Origin: Gracilaria domingensis
Lineage: Eukaryota; Rhodophyta; Florideophyceae; Gracilariales; Gracilariaceae
NCBI GenBank assembly: GCA_022539475.1
Contig: VCMS01000118.1
Coordinates: forward strand, 62,001 to 126,000
Direction of reading: 5' to 3'
DNA: 64,000 nt
Shown here: in pieces, positions 1-9,996 of the stretch
Layout of the letters: every line of letters begins with the position of its first letter
Position numbering within the stretch: the stretch's first letter is position 1
Made by a program: the position numbers and the translations under genes
Notes under the pieces: model-generated
What the model saw: the letters and a program-made list of their open reading frames with translations, nothing else
Database searches by the model: none
What the model was told of the DNA's origin: nothing

Positions 1-689
1 TCATCTGCACCTGCAGCAGGAACAGGGCTCGCTTCATGCCCCTCCAGTTCAACGTCCTCATTATCGTTCGAAATTTCCATTCGTTCCCAAAGAGCATGAG
101 CAACTCGCTTTGCTTTCACTACCTCAGGAGGACATAGCGGTGATCCGGTTGGAACGGGTGTACGGTGCAGATTGTTAAACTTTCTGCGAATAGAATCTGC
201 AGATCTACCTGTTTCCGGGTATTTCCTACAATGCCGAACCGCCACTGAGTCCCACTCGTTAGGTCCGATCGGCAATATGTCTTCAATGCCCTTTAGAAAA
301 TGAAGGCATTCAGCGCTGGTGAAACCCAGTCCACGGCGATTCCGTGCGTTGGATCTTGCCCTCGCATTACCATTCGAAACTGTATTGGTTTTGCGCACTC
401 GATTTGCGGGACTAGGTCGCAAGATGCTGCGCGTGTTACCAGCAGCTCTCACAGGAAGTGTGGTCTGCCGCGTAAGAACCGGCGCAGGAGACTCATGCTC
501 TGCTTGCGGTGACATATCGCACGGTTGAGCTGGCCTACCGATACAGTCTCGGGACGGAGCGATTGGTGGCGTCGGGCTTATGGCGGGTGGGGAAGTTTGA
601 ACTTCGTCTTCATCGTCCGGAAACATTTGCGCGGCAGACGGCAACGCAGCCGAGTTCAAGGGTGGAAGCTCCGCCTCGCTGAAATCCAT
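1..689 (-). CDS. DUF6818-type Myb/SANT-like protein, C-terminus beyond the window
   Basis: An open minus-strand frame starts at the ATG at 689-687 and runs off the left edge after about 229 codons. Residues 1-110 are Pro/Ser/Arg-rich and look disordered (begins MDFSEAELPPL). From about residue 145 there is a compact domain with ILPIGPNEWDSVA, then RKYPETGRSADSIRRKFN, then RTPVPTGSPLCPPEV. This is the pattern I know from DUF6818 proteins: a GP-x-EW helix, an S-x-RRKF helix, and a PTG-x-P-x-CPPEV turn. The fold is Myb/trihelix-like and probably binds DNA, but no target is known. Such genes form large dispersed families in oomycetes and some algae. No stops or shifts are seen. The family call is from memory of the motif; the role is inference. 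Confidence 0.7.
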   Translation of the reverse strand, partial: MDFSEAELPPLNSAALPSAAQMFPDDEDEVQTSPPAISPTPPIAPSRDCIGRPAQPCDMSPQAEHESPAPVLTRQTTLPVRAAGNTRSILRPSPANRVRKTNTVSNGNARARSNARNRRGLGFTSAECLHFLKGIEDILPIGPNEWDSVAVRHCRKYPETGRSADSIRRKFNNLHRTPVPTGSPLCPPEVVKAKRVAHALWERMEISNDNEDVELEGHEASPVPAAGAD

Positions 690-1050
690 GGTAGGCCGGC
701 GAGGTTTGAGAGAACTGCAATCAAACCAATCCTGGGGGCGCACCAATGCGGGGAGGAGTGTAAAGGGGCAGACGGTATTTCTGTGCAAGCCCAGCACTTG
801 GAGTTCGTAAGCATTGCGGGTAGACTACATCGCACAGAGGGAACTGGCGCGGTCCCATTCGGTGCGAAACGAAACCACACATTCGGTTTTTGAGAGAAGG
901 CCGACACAAGATGCTCATTTGTTCGGAGCAGCACGCAGCTTCGTCGGTGCTCGAACGGAGAGCAAAACGGACGCGCAATGTCACGTCCGGCATCAAAACG
1001 TGACGTTTTGCTTCACGCAAAATGTGTTTTTCCCATTTTCGAATGTTCCC

Positions 1051-1088
1051 AGTGAGGGGCGTCCTTAACAAGTGTTGACGTTGCGTTC
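1051..1088 (+). repeat. terminal-repeat-like sequence, inverted partner at 32.1 kb
   Basis: About 35 bases containing CTTAACAAGTGTTGACGTTG match the reverse complement of 32080-32119 with only a handful of differences. The start (AGTGAGGGGCG here, AGTGTCAGGGCCG there) looks like a transposon tip. The family is unknown. The partner lies next to a Harbinger remnant. Confidence 0.5.
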
Positions 1089-1119
1089 AACGCGATCAAC
1101 GAACCTTGGAAACTGCGGA

Positions 1120-1143
1120 GGCCGCAGACAAAATTTGATTGGC
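1120..1143 (+). repeat. 24-bp CCAAT/GCGGCC unit (copy 1)
   Basis: This begins GGCCGCAGACAAAAT and ends GATTGGC. It matches the reverse complement of 24918-24941 at 23 of 24 positions and the reverse complement of 1845-1868 at about 20 of 24. Each copy carries an inverted CCAAT box next to a GGCCGC block. It may be a promoter module or a subterminal transposon repeat. Confidence 0.6.
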
Positions 1144-1742
1144 CGTAGAGCGGCCGCAACGACGCAAAAGTAAATATAGATCTATGACCTTTATAGAAAC
1201 ACAAAAAAACAACAAAACAAACATAGTGGAACACGGACACCATTTCATTGGATCCGAGCCGCGCATTCCAACTTCTCTGCTCAACGTGACTGTCACACTT
1301 CTGGATACCAGGCTTTCGTTCTCAGTTATACTAAATGCTTACTATGTAATTTCTTTATACTAAACCCATATCTTGCATAAAACACAATTTCCATAATGTC
1401 TTCAAATGCAGCGATATTAACAACATGCTTATCAGAGAAACAGTTTTTTTCTAAGTTCATCATTATACTTGTTCTCATAGAGCTTTCCTTATATATAATA
1501 AGTTATCGTGGTCTCAAAGCAACATGCTCCACTTCTTTCAGTACCTACGTTTTGGTAATCAATCATACCTTTTTTCTCAACTATTATTGGGAAATTGCCA
1601 AATGCCAATGCGTATCAACCAAAAAGTCCCAAATAAAATGGTTTAATTTTACATGTAACCTACTAATATTTACAAACCGTATGCACTCTTCGCAACAACG
1701 TTTTACTGTCTCAGCCAATAAAACCACATTTAAGACCCTATC

Positions 1743-1807
1743 AGGCCGCATGTGGCCTTTGCCAACCAATTGTATCGGTTTGGCGGCTTTAAGGCCCCAT
1801 GCGGCTC
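1743..1807. repeat. long imperfect foldback
   Basis: GCCGCATGTGGCCTT (1745-1759) pairs with AAGGCCCCATGCGGC (1791-1805), 14 of 15 positions. Inside it CCAACC pairs with GGTTTGG around a short AT loop. It is a strong hairpin in otherwise AT-rich DNA, in the style of a small foldback transposon. Confidence 0.6.
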
Positions 1808-1844
1808 CTGGCAGCCAATTGAACGTTTTTCCCGACGACAAGGA

Positions 1845-1868
1845 CCCAATCGTATTCTGTCTGCGGCC
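1845..1868 (-). repeat. CCAAT/GCGGCC unit (copy 2)
   Basis: CCAATCG...CTGTCTGCGGCC is inverted relative to 1120-1143 and in the same orientation as 24918-24941. With copy 1 it brackets about 0.75 kb of gene-free DNA. Confidence 0.5.
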
Positions 1869-2354
1869 TCTTCGATTGTTTTACTTCATTCAGTACCGTC
1901 TATAAGCACCAACGTCATCCTGTTTTTTTGTTATAACACAAGGTGATTGAGACATACATGTCTTCTCTCATTCCGTTTTTCAAAATTTAATTATGTTAGA
2001 CGTTGCCAACGGCATTTTTCCAAAATGATTTGGAATTTTTTGTATTGATCCCGACTCACGTTACCCTTGGTACATCACATGTAATGACTTTAACGTCTTG
2101 TTTTATCCCCTCATGGACGTAGTCGTTACGTCGAACGGTCATAAAGGTTTTATAACGAATCAATGCCATATCCAACGGCAAGAAACCGTAGATATCTCTG
2201 CTCCCCACTTTACATCTCTTCTAACGTACTACTTACCGTTAACAAAATTTTCTAGTAACGCTTCAAGTAATGTTCTCTATGATCGCGAACTGAGAACGAG
2301 ACCATACTCTTTGCTTTTATTTCTACTTAACGATTTAGACAACTCGAACTCGTC

Positions 2355-4181
2355 ATGCCAAATTGCAAAGTCGATATGATTGCTTCATATATATTTTCAT
2401 CGCCTCCAAACGAAAGAACATCTCTTAGACATACACTTATTAATAGATTGGAAACCATCGTCAATCTCGCAAATTTTTTGGAACATGTTGCGTATGAAAA
2501 GCCATATGGAGGATCAATTGCATTCGCAATCTATGCAAAATGTACAAAGAGAGGAGAAAAAGAGGCTCATCCATCGGCAAAAACATTTTGCTTGACGGGT
2601 CCCGAGCTTTCGATCTGCATTGAAGTAGACGACGTCGTCGACAGTGACCTTCCCTGAAACTGAAAGGAATATGAACAATGTATCCGTCCTATTCCTGTTT
2701 TGGATTCTGATTTGGATGAGGTGCAACCAAACCGGATGGAGCAAGACACCTTGAACATTCCGGATAGTTCGCTTCCAACCACAGCTTTAAATGAAGTCAA
2801 TCAAAGGACAGATTTTTCCCGTGGAGAAGTTCAGGAGACAAATGCTTCCTGTCAAAAAATTCGTGAGACAGATATGTCCCGTGCAGCTCATTCTGCACTT
2901 TATCCTAAATCTGGGGTGGTCACCACCGGAAGACATCCGCCTTTGATTCCATAGTCACATCCTTTTCTTAATCTCGTGCCATGTGAGCGGGATAGCCTTA
3001 ATGTTCGCCCAGCTACTATATCTTTCGGTTTACTAGCTAGGACTTTAAATATGGGTGGTGTCAAGAAGAAGAAAGCAGTTCAGAATACCTTCCGACTATC
3101 CAGCCATGCCGTTGCCACTTGTCTGTCATTACTTTTAGATGCAAGCTCAGTAACATTGCATTCCTGCAGCAAGAAACCGAGAACCATAGCTTCTGTGAAT
3201 GCTCGTGTGGGTGAAAAAATTGTGATAACTGTATTTCAAAAGGAAAAGGACAGAAGGAGAAAGAATGGAGGAAATGTAAACGGCATGAAATATACGACGT
3301 TGATTCCTACTCAACTGCAAAAGAAAAACGTGACCTTGGAATTTCCTTCTCTTGAGCTTGTGCGGAGCAAGACAGAACCTTACCAATTTCTGCGCCATAA
3401 ACGAATTTCGACCCACGTTTCGAAGGCAAGCAAGAACTCTAAAGAGACAAATATCGCACTATTATCATTTATGTTAATGAACGAAACTGTGAATACGAGC
3501 ATTCGGGAGGACATGGAGAAATTTGCATTCGAAGGACTTCAGAAATGCAGAGGGGTTTTAGATTGCAAAACAGAATGTATGAATCGGGCTCTATTCAAAA
3601 ATGGAATATATATAAGTGACGCTCATGATGAAGATCAAAAACTTGGTTTCGGCACAGTTGATCCTTTCGCCACTTACATATTGGGCAAAAGAATTCCATT
3701 ACACTCACTGTTAGTGAATTTCGAAAACTTGGTTAACCCATTGCTACTTGAAAGCTCGGAAAATCTAGGCATTAGTCAGTACCAGATCAAGAGGTATCCT
3801 GTAACTTGGAAACGAAGTGCAATTAGTCGTGTACTCGTGAAAAGCAAATTCTCAAAAGATCTAGGGACAGCAATTATGATACGAGAAACACTGGTAGAAG
3901 GTCCAGTTTCAGAGAACCACAATATGGATATCAGTTATGCATGTGAACTTTGTGACTTCAAGCTTTTGGAAGATCCAAAACATGACATTCCACCGAATGC
4001 TGGGACGGATATGTCTCGATCTGATACCTTGGGTATAACGTATCCATTTTCAGAATGGTACAGTTTGAGAAGCATTGCGCATCTGAGGAAGAAGCATTTT
4101 GAGAAAATGCCAATTACAGTATCAGACTTGTTGAAAAGTAGAGCGTTCATATGGCACAAAACTTATACCGCCAAAACGTAA
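2355..4181 (+). CDS. unknown protein of the KDZ/Pif1 cassette, interrupted
   Basis: One frame runs from the ATG at 2355 to the TAA at 4181, about 608 codons. It is broken by TGA at 2655 and 2661 and by TAG at 2952, with no frameshift. The uninterrupted part has its first ATG at 3051 (MGGVKKKKAVQNTF). No domain is recognised. The C-terminal third has a CELC pair and a HLRKKHFEKM stretch that could be part of a zinc-binding module. Two palindrome copies lie inside (2865, 4002), both read as D-M-S-R. It stands convergent to the Pif1-like gene and upstream of the transposase on the same strand, so I take it as an element gene. It is not a Helitron Rep protein: I find no HxH motif or paired catalytic Tyr. 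Confidence 0.5.
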
Positions 4182-4467
4182 TGATTCGAAAAGGTAAACA
4201 GAAACAAAAATTATAATTTAGAATTGGTTGTACTTGTTTACGAGCAACCGCCACATTATAGATATATCCGAGACATATATGTCTCAGATTCGGGATTCAC
4301 CAAATATAATTGGTATTATTGACGCACTTTCGTCAGGAAAAGTTTACGTAAAAGAGAAATATATCCCTACAAGAAAAGTAATTCTTCTCTTATCACTTGA
4401 AATGAAACTGTGGAAACCATACAACTCAGTTCTGAAAAGGCTCCTAGGATTTGCTACATGTTTGGCC

Positions 4468-5853
4468 CTAGCTTTCGCTTTCCGAAATTACCCTTCCTGG
4501 ATAATGCTTCTTAAGTTTCTCAATGTACTTCATATAGTCCTCAGCAGCGTTACTATATTGAATATGTTCTTTTGTGAGACCTTCCACCCATAATCCTCGT
4601 AATGATTTGCATCTTGAGAGGGCAACATACACCATACCATTCGGTTTCCACTGGCTAGGGATGAAGTCAAAAGCTACATTCTGTAGGGTTAGACCTTGGC
4701 ACTTGTGAATGGTCACGGCATATGCGGGTATTATTGGAAACTGCACTCGGGACGCCAAAATAGACGCATCCCTAGCACGTATTGAGAACGTTTCCTTCCT
4801 TAGAAAATGTTCATCGTACCCATCCTCAACCCTACACTTCAGATATTGTACATATCCTGATGGTCCAAGCTGAACTTCGGATACAATCAGCTTTTCTCCA
4901 GGAAGAAATGCCCCAGACTTTCTAGTTAACAACACAGCACCACCTATTTTGACCCTGACAACATCTGGCGTCGCATTTTGAAGCCTCTCTTTTAGCATTT
5001 GGCGAGAAACTTGACTCCTAGAACACATCGGGACATATATGTCTCGCGCAATGCAATCATACAATTTTCCAGACAACCGACTTAAAATCCAGTCGTTATA
5101 TTCGGAGACCTGTGAACGATACAGAAACAGCTTTGTGTGAGACCTAGTTGGTTTCAAGATTCCCTTACTTGTCCTATTTATGCAGTTGACGTCATCATCT
5201 GTAACCTTTCCTCGACCAATACGTTGAAGAATGGAAAAAAACTGTTTGTCATTCTGTTGTCTATGATTCGTGGAAAGCATAGATACAATGCCGGTCCCAA
5301 ACCCGCCGAAAGTAAGAGACCACGGACGGGAAAGATGAGCGTATCGATTTTCCGATGGGAGAGATTCGATTTGCTCCACAGGCCCCAATTGGAATATATC
5401 GCCCGGAAGAACTACTTGTCGGCCTCTAAATGGTAGAGCATAGTCCACATCATTTCGAGCTAAATATCTTAGTATCGCATCGATTGTGTCCAAAGTCTCT
5501 GAATTAAGCAAGAAAACTTCTTCGATAATTAGAACCTGAACCTGACGAATTTCACTCATTCTCCATTTGTTCTTCTTAATTTCTTCAAGAAGCTTCTCTT
5601 TCGTCAGGGTCCAGTTAGCATGAATACCAAAGACTGTACTCACTGTTCTTTCTCCAATTGGTCTTGAAGCTTGGTGAGTATGGGCATAGGCGACCACTAC
5701 AGGATACTCACCAATATGTTTTGAAGCGTACTGAAGCATAGATTGAACTAGAAGCGACTTTTTGCTTCCTGCACAGCCAAGAAGAGCAATGGATTTCCCA
5801 CTCATGAACGCCTCCATTGTGCGCCGTTGAAGAGGATCCAGAATATGGCTCAT
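4468..5853 (-). CDS. Pif1-like helicase, divergent Walker motifs
   Basis: An uninterrupted frame from the ATG at 5853 (MSHILDPLQRRTMEAF), about 461 codons; it extends a little further upstream without an ATG. It has the order of SF1B Pif1 helicases: Walker A region GCAGSKKSLL, Walker B region LIIEEVFLLN, motif III GDIFQLGPV, motif V IHKCQGLTL and motif VI VYVALSRCKSL. The family normally has GTGKS in Walker A and DE in Walker B. Here they are GSKKS and EE, so ATP hydrolysis may be weak or lost. It is the only long gene in the cassette with no stop, and all its Gln and Trp codons are standard. It lies on the opposite strand to its neighbours. Its role in the element (replication or excision of transposon DNA) is inference. 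Confidence 0.85.
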   Translation of the reverse strand: MSHILDPLQRRTMEAFMSGKSIALLGCAGSKKSLLVQSMLQYASKHIGEYPVVVAYAHTHQASRPIGERTVSTVFGIHANWTLTKEKLLEEIKKNKWRMSEIRQVQVLIIEEVFLLNSETLDTIDAILRYLARNDVDYALPFRGRQVVLPGDIFQLGPVEQIESLPSENRYAHLSRPWSLTFGGFGTGIVSMLSTNHRQQNDKQFFSILQRIGRGKVTDDDVNCINRTSKGILKPTRSHTKLFLYRSQVSEYNDWILSRLSGKLYDCIARDIYVPMCSRSQVSRQMLKERLQNATPDVVRVKIGGAVLLTRKSGAFLPGEKLIVSEVQLGPSGYVQYLKCRVEDGYDEHFLRKETFSIRARDASILASRVQFPIIPAYAVTIHKCQGLTLQNVAFDFIPSQWKPNGMVYVALSRCKSLRGLWVEGLTKEHIQYSNAAEDYMKYIEKLKKHYPGRVISESES

Positions 5854-6258
5854 GACTGTGTCGAGACAGGTATGTCTTATGGGTCGAAGGAATATTACGA
5901 ACACAAGTTCGTCAAACAAGTTCGTTAAGAGAGGAAGCAACAGAAGTTATTTCCATCCGTTTGTAGGTTGTGGGAAAGGATGGCTCTGCACGCTTTCTAC
6001 AACCTGTTTCTGAACCGAGCTCCCAAACGTGGATAGTTTACTGCAAGTGTTTTCAAATTTTGGCGCGAAGGTTTCCAATCCAGATCTGTTTGCCAGCAGT
6101 GCAGCAGTGGAAGCAAGGTTTCACTATTTCGCGTACCTTTACAGGACAGGTAAAGGCACCAAACGTACTACTTCGAATCTGCTGCGACGGAGACATCGGA
6201 AGAAGAAGCAAAACCATATCCTTCGTCTTCTCACTGCTTCCTTCTCTGGGCTACTTCC

Positions 6259-9200
6259 ATGGATGCAGTATGGACCGATTCTGAAATTCGTCGCATGAAC
6301 ATTGCGGTGAATCAGATAGAATTGAATACGGGAAGGAAGAATTTACCGAACGAATATTATACACTTCGATATCCCCCCATTGCGAATAATGATGGAACAG
6401 ACCAACTTCCGGACATATCTGTCTCAAATCGTCAATCTTGTGAAGAACTTCCCTGTTTCGGATTTGACCTTCAAACAATCAGTCAAATGAACACTGCTAT
6501 AAAAGAACTTAATCGGAACGAACAGGAACTACCGAAAGATGAAGAATTCATCGATGAAACTGTTCCCTTGACAAGCAATGATGAGGTGTTTACCTATCCA
6601 ACTCTGTTACAATCACGACCAGGCACAAAACATGGGAAAGGTGGGCGTCGTCACGCTTCTGGGGCTGTAGATCAGAGAGCCCAAATCCCCGCTTCTCTGA
6701 AGACGGTTGTGTGGAAATTTCTTTCTCACGCTTTAGGGGGCATCGAAAAGGCCATTGACAAGATTTCTGGAGGCTTGAGATGTAGATCTTTTGTCGTTTC
6801 TTTACCACTTGGATGGGAAAGAAACTTGAGGAATTATCTTGGAGAACTCTTGCGAAATGTAGATCGTGTCGCTGCCTCAATGTTTCAACTGGTTCCGAAC
6901 TGCCCAATGCTTTGCATCTGCACAAGAACATAGTTCTCACAGGTTGGAATTGATAAATGTAACGCAATGGAACGTCATGCTGCGTGCACATGGATATCAT
7001 TCGATGGTGTCATTCGTTGCACATGTATTGGACTGACTACATTTCGGATCCTTGGCACTGATGAACAACCAGAAGAGAACCAATGCACACATGTTAAAGG
7101 CTTGCACGGATTTCTGCAAGGTATAGCCAGTATTTGTGGGATCAGCTGCTCAGATGTTGGGCAACTTCTGGCCGAGATGTATAGAACTTTATTTGGATCT
7201 CACCATGAGACATATATGTCCCATTCCAATGCTCATTTTCTCTTCAATAATAGAATATGCGTACTGTCTTTTGCCTCAAAGGTTTCCGCCAAGGATGTGC
7301 TTTGCATGGTTCCTGTTCGATGCATGCGCCATGGGCAATACATATGTGCATTTTGTGACACAGCCTATCATGGAGGATGTGAACACACCCGAGTAGTTCA
7401 AACAGAAGTACAAGTTCGTAATGATGAACACAGCCACAATTTAAATGCCGAAAGTATGGCTAAAGAAGATGATGAGGTGTTCGGGACTCCGTTTTATACG
7501 AAGATTTTGTCCCATCTACCCTTACTACCAATCAGTTGCTCTAAATCGATACAGGTTGACCTGAAAGCATGCAAATTGGCATCTACTGGAACACCATTTC
7601 AAATACATTCACCTACACACTGCCCCAAATGTGGCTCTCCAAGACAGGAAACTTCGCGAAAAATATGGAAGGATGGGGTGCTCATGTGTACAAGAGGACC
7701 ATGTGCCCTTCATGTAGAAGAATTCATTTGTAGTAATCCAACATGTCGCTCAAAAATTCAACCAGAAGGAAGGGGACAATTTGTTTTCCTTTTGAACATG
7801 TGCACTGCTGGGACTCATGCGCTAGGAAATGGAACTTTAAACAGTCGTTTAAAACACTTTCATTCACAGGTGCAAGCCAACGTAAATGCTGGATACTTTG
7901 GCTTCGCTTCTGTTCCATGCAGATCCGTTAGAACCATCCAGGACATGTGTGTCCTGATGGTTAAGCTCATGACGATGGAACCAGATAAGAAACTATTTAG
8001 GTGTGACATCTGTGAGAAATCTTCTGAAACCATTCCGATCATATGCATCGACGGTATTCAATTGGGGTATTTGAAGAACAAACAAGTGAAGCTTAGGAAT
8101 ATATAACAAATATGTGAACCGCTTCCGCGCTCAATGACGAGGTCTAAGGGAAGCACATATCGACCACTAACCGGACTTATACGAAGGAAGACAGTGGTCA
8201 AATTGTTTCTGTCCACATTGAAAGGGAATATTGGGACTTGCACCAGAACAAATGTGAAAGATTTTGCCATGTGCATTCGTATTGTTTGTGACAATACTCT
8301 TCCTCATACATTTTGTACAGAATCTATATGCGGTAACACACCAAATGATACCTCAAATGATATTGGAAACTTTTGCCATTTGTTTTCACTAAGAGCTCTA
8401 GTGAACTCCTTCTTCGAGCCAGCTTCTCTTTTATACCGTTTTCTGCTACCACTTAATGATTTTATCTCTGGCGTTTCTGCGACCCTATTGGAAAGTTATG
8501 GAGCTTTTGGGTCGGATTCAAATTCTATTAGAAACCTTATTTCGAACATGATCGAATTGCTCCGAAGCGAATCTAGTCTACAGAACACCGGGATACCTTG
8601 GTCAAATTTATTGGGGTCCAATATAGGACATGATCGAAGGAAAGAGTTGTTTCAAATGTTTGCTATGTTCTTCACAGGTCTAGTATGCCAGTTTATTAGA
8701 AAATCTGATCTTTCCTCAGTTTGGCACCTGGGACATATATGTCTTTACTGGGACATGCATGCAATTCTTAACATGTTACAAAAGCCCGAAACACTTGTTA
8801 CTGCTTTCGAAGAGACGAGTATTCTCTCCACTTCACGTTTGATTCAAGCAGGAATACAGACAATTACCGAAATTGAGCGTCATGGATCTGTCGAAGGAGG
8901 AACAGAAATGCGATTTGCAATTGGTCGAATATTGCTAAGTTGCCACAAATGCGTGCAAACATTCTATAGGTATTACAAAGGTCCTCCTCGAAAAAGCTCG
9001 GCGTTTACATACGCAGAAGAATGGGGTTCTTAAAGCAAGAAAGAGCTCTTACAAAAGATGTGCATAAAGTATGCAGGTGGCATTGAGAGAAGTATATCAA
9101 GCTTGGATGAAGCAATGTGTACCGGATCATATTTTCCAGGAAGAGAACAAGTTCGACCTTTGCCATTCAATAATGATGAAATTGGAGAGTCCCAAATGGG

Positions 9201-9768
9201 GATCTTGGGTTTATGCTCAAAGCAATATTTTCAAAAGCAAAAAAGTTTTACACCTGGTGCTATGACAATTTCCTGTGCGTGTGCCAGCCCTATTACACTT
9301 GGAACAAAAGTTCTTTATCGTAATGAGGGCCCGAAAGTTGTACTGGACATGATTGTTTCTCGGTTTGCATAGATTCCGCGGTTTATTGTGTACGACTTTT
9401 CTTGTGGACTATTTAATTCCTGTGTCAACACTTTATAGTGGGCATTAGAGGATACAACTATTGTAAGTGACAAATTTCACATTGAAAACCATAAGAATTG
9501 CTCTCCTTCCTATAATCAAAAGGCGAATCTTGAACTGGATACAAAAAATACTGTTTCCCATGAACAGAGAAATAGTGGCATCAGAGTCATTGCAAGATCA
9601 TTGAGAAACGGAGGCCATGAGTATTATATTTCTTTGCTCGCCTATCAAGCATTGATTCAAAATATTAAGGCTAAAGCAAAGCTGACTGAGAAGTTTCGAA
9701 GCAGAGACTACTTTGTTTCAGAGCATGATTTAGAATGGTGTTATTTTCATTGTTTGAATATGGAATAA
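6259..9768 (+). pseudogene. KDZ-type transposase with Cys-rich (CxC) domain, five in-frame stops
   Basis: One frame runs from the ATG at 6259 to the TAA at 9766-9768, about 1169 codons. It is interrupted only by TAG at 6931, TAA at 8104, TAA at 9031, TAG at 9370 and TAG at 9436; there is no frameshift. Order of parts: an N-terminal region without known domain; a Cys cluster near 7.6-7.75 kb (HCPKCGSP, CTRGPC, CSNPTC); then CDICEKSSETIPIICIDG with the first Asp of the catalytic core (about 8.0 kb). After a helical insert come VYDFSCGLF, SDKFHIENHKNCSPSY and NTKNTVSHEQRNSGIR near 9.39-9.6 kb. This is the KDZ (Kyakuja-Dileera-Zisupton) signature: a YDF-x-C strand, an FH-x-x-NH-x-x-CS loop and a final EQ-x-NS helix. 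Five stops make it probably dead. Four palindrome copies lie inside it. Confidence 0.75.
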
Positions 9769-9996
9769 CTCTTTCGAACTATATGTTACATTTAAAAGAG
9801 AAATTATCGAGACATATATGTCTCGGTTGTTGACCACTTTATATTATTATCGTTTTTTAGGGTTTTCGAAAATTTTGTGCGACACTGCGAATCATCTTTT
9901 TTGCTAAGAATGCACCAAAACCTAACCGAGCACCTCCACCAGAATATAAACACAGCACGCCTTCTTGATAGCTCGAAACTTTCTTAGTGTTCTCGG
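9769..9996. other. AT-rich spacer, right edge of the cassette
   Basis: There is no gene. It contains a perfect copy of the 16-bp palindrome (9809-9824). The end of the transposon should lie in or near this stretch, but I see no clear terminal inverted repeat matching the left side. Confidence 0.4.

Larger units (their letters stand above)
690..2354. other. gene-free stretch with foldbacks and CCAAT/GCGGCC repeats
   Basis: I see no convincing gene here. The first 350 bases are balanced in composition. From about 1200 the DNA turns AT-rich with only short, low-complexity frames. It holds a terminal-repeat-like sequence at 1051-1088, a CCAAT-plus-GCGGCC unit at 1120-1143 and its inverted relative at 1845-1868, a foldback at 1743-1807, and the first copy of the 16-bp palindrome at 1949-1964. 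A small non-autonomous DNA transposon is one reading of 1.05-1.9 kb. Confidence 0.5.
1949..9824. repeat. dispersed 16-bp palindrome array GRGACATATATGTCYC
   Basis: Copies with 0 to 4 departures from GRGACATATATGTCYC start at 1949, 2865, 4002, 4270, 5030, 5863, 6410, 7207, 7940, 8730 and 9809. Those at 4270, 5030 and 9809 are perfect. Spacing is 270 to 1140 bases, most often 700 to 900. Several lie in coding sequence and are read in all three frames (ETYMS, DIYV/DISVS and GHICL on translation), so a protein repeat cannot explain them. Two further copies lie at 17906-17921 and 23720-23735. I found none in the right half of the window. The array coincides with the Pif1/KDZ cassette, which suggests that it belongs to that element. 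Confidence 0.85.

Noticed and set aside
2355-5853. Helitron (because of the Pif1-like helicase)
   Set aside because: The helicase lacks a fused Rep domain, no HUH motif or paired catalytic Tyr is seen nearby, and the adjacent transposase is of KDZ type.
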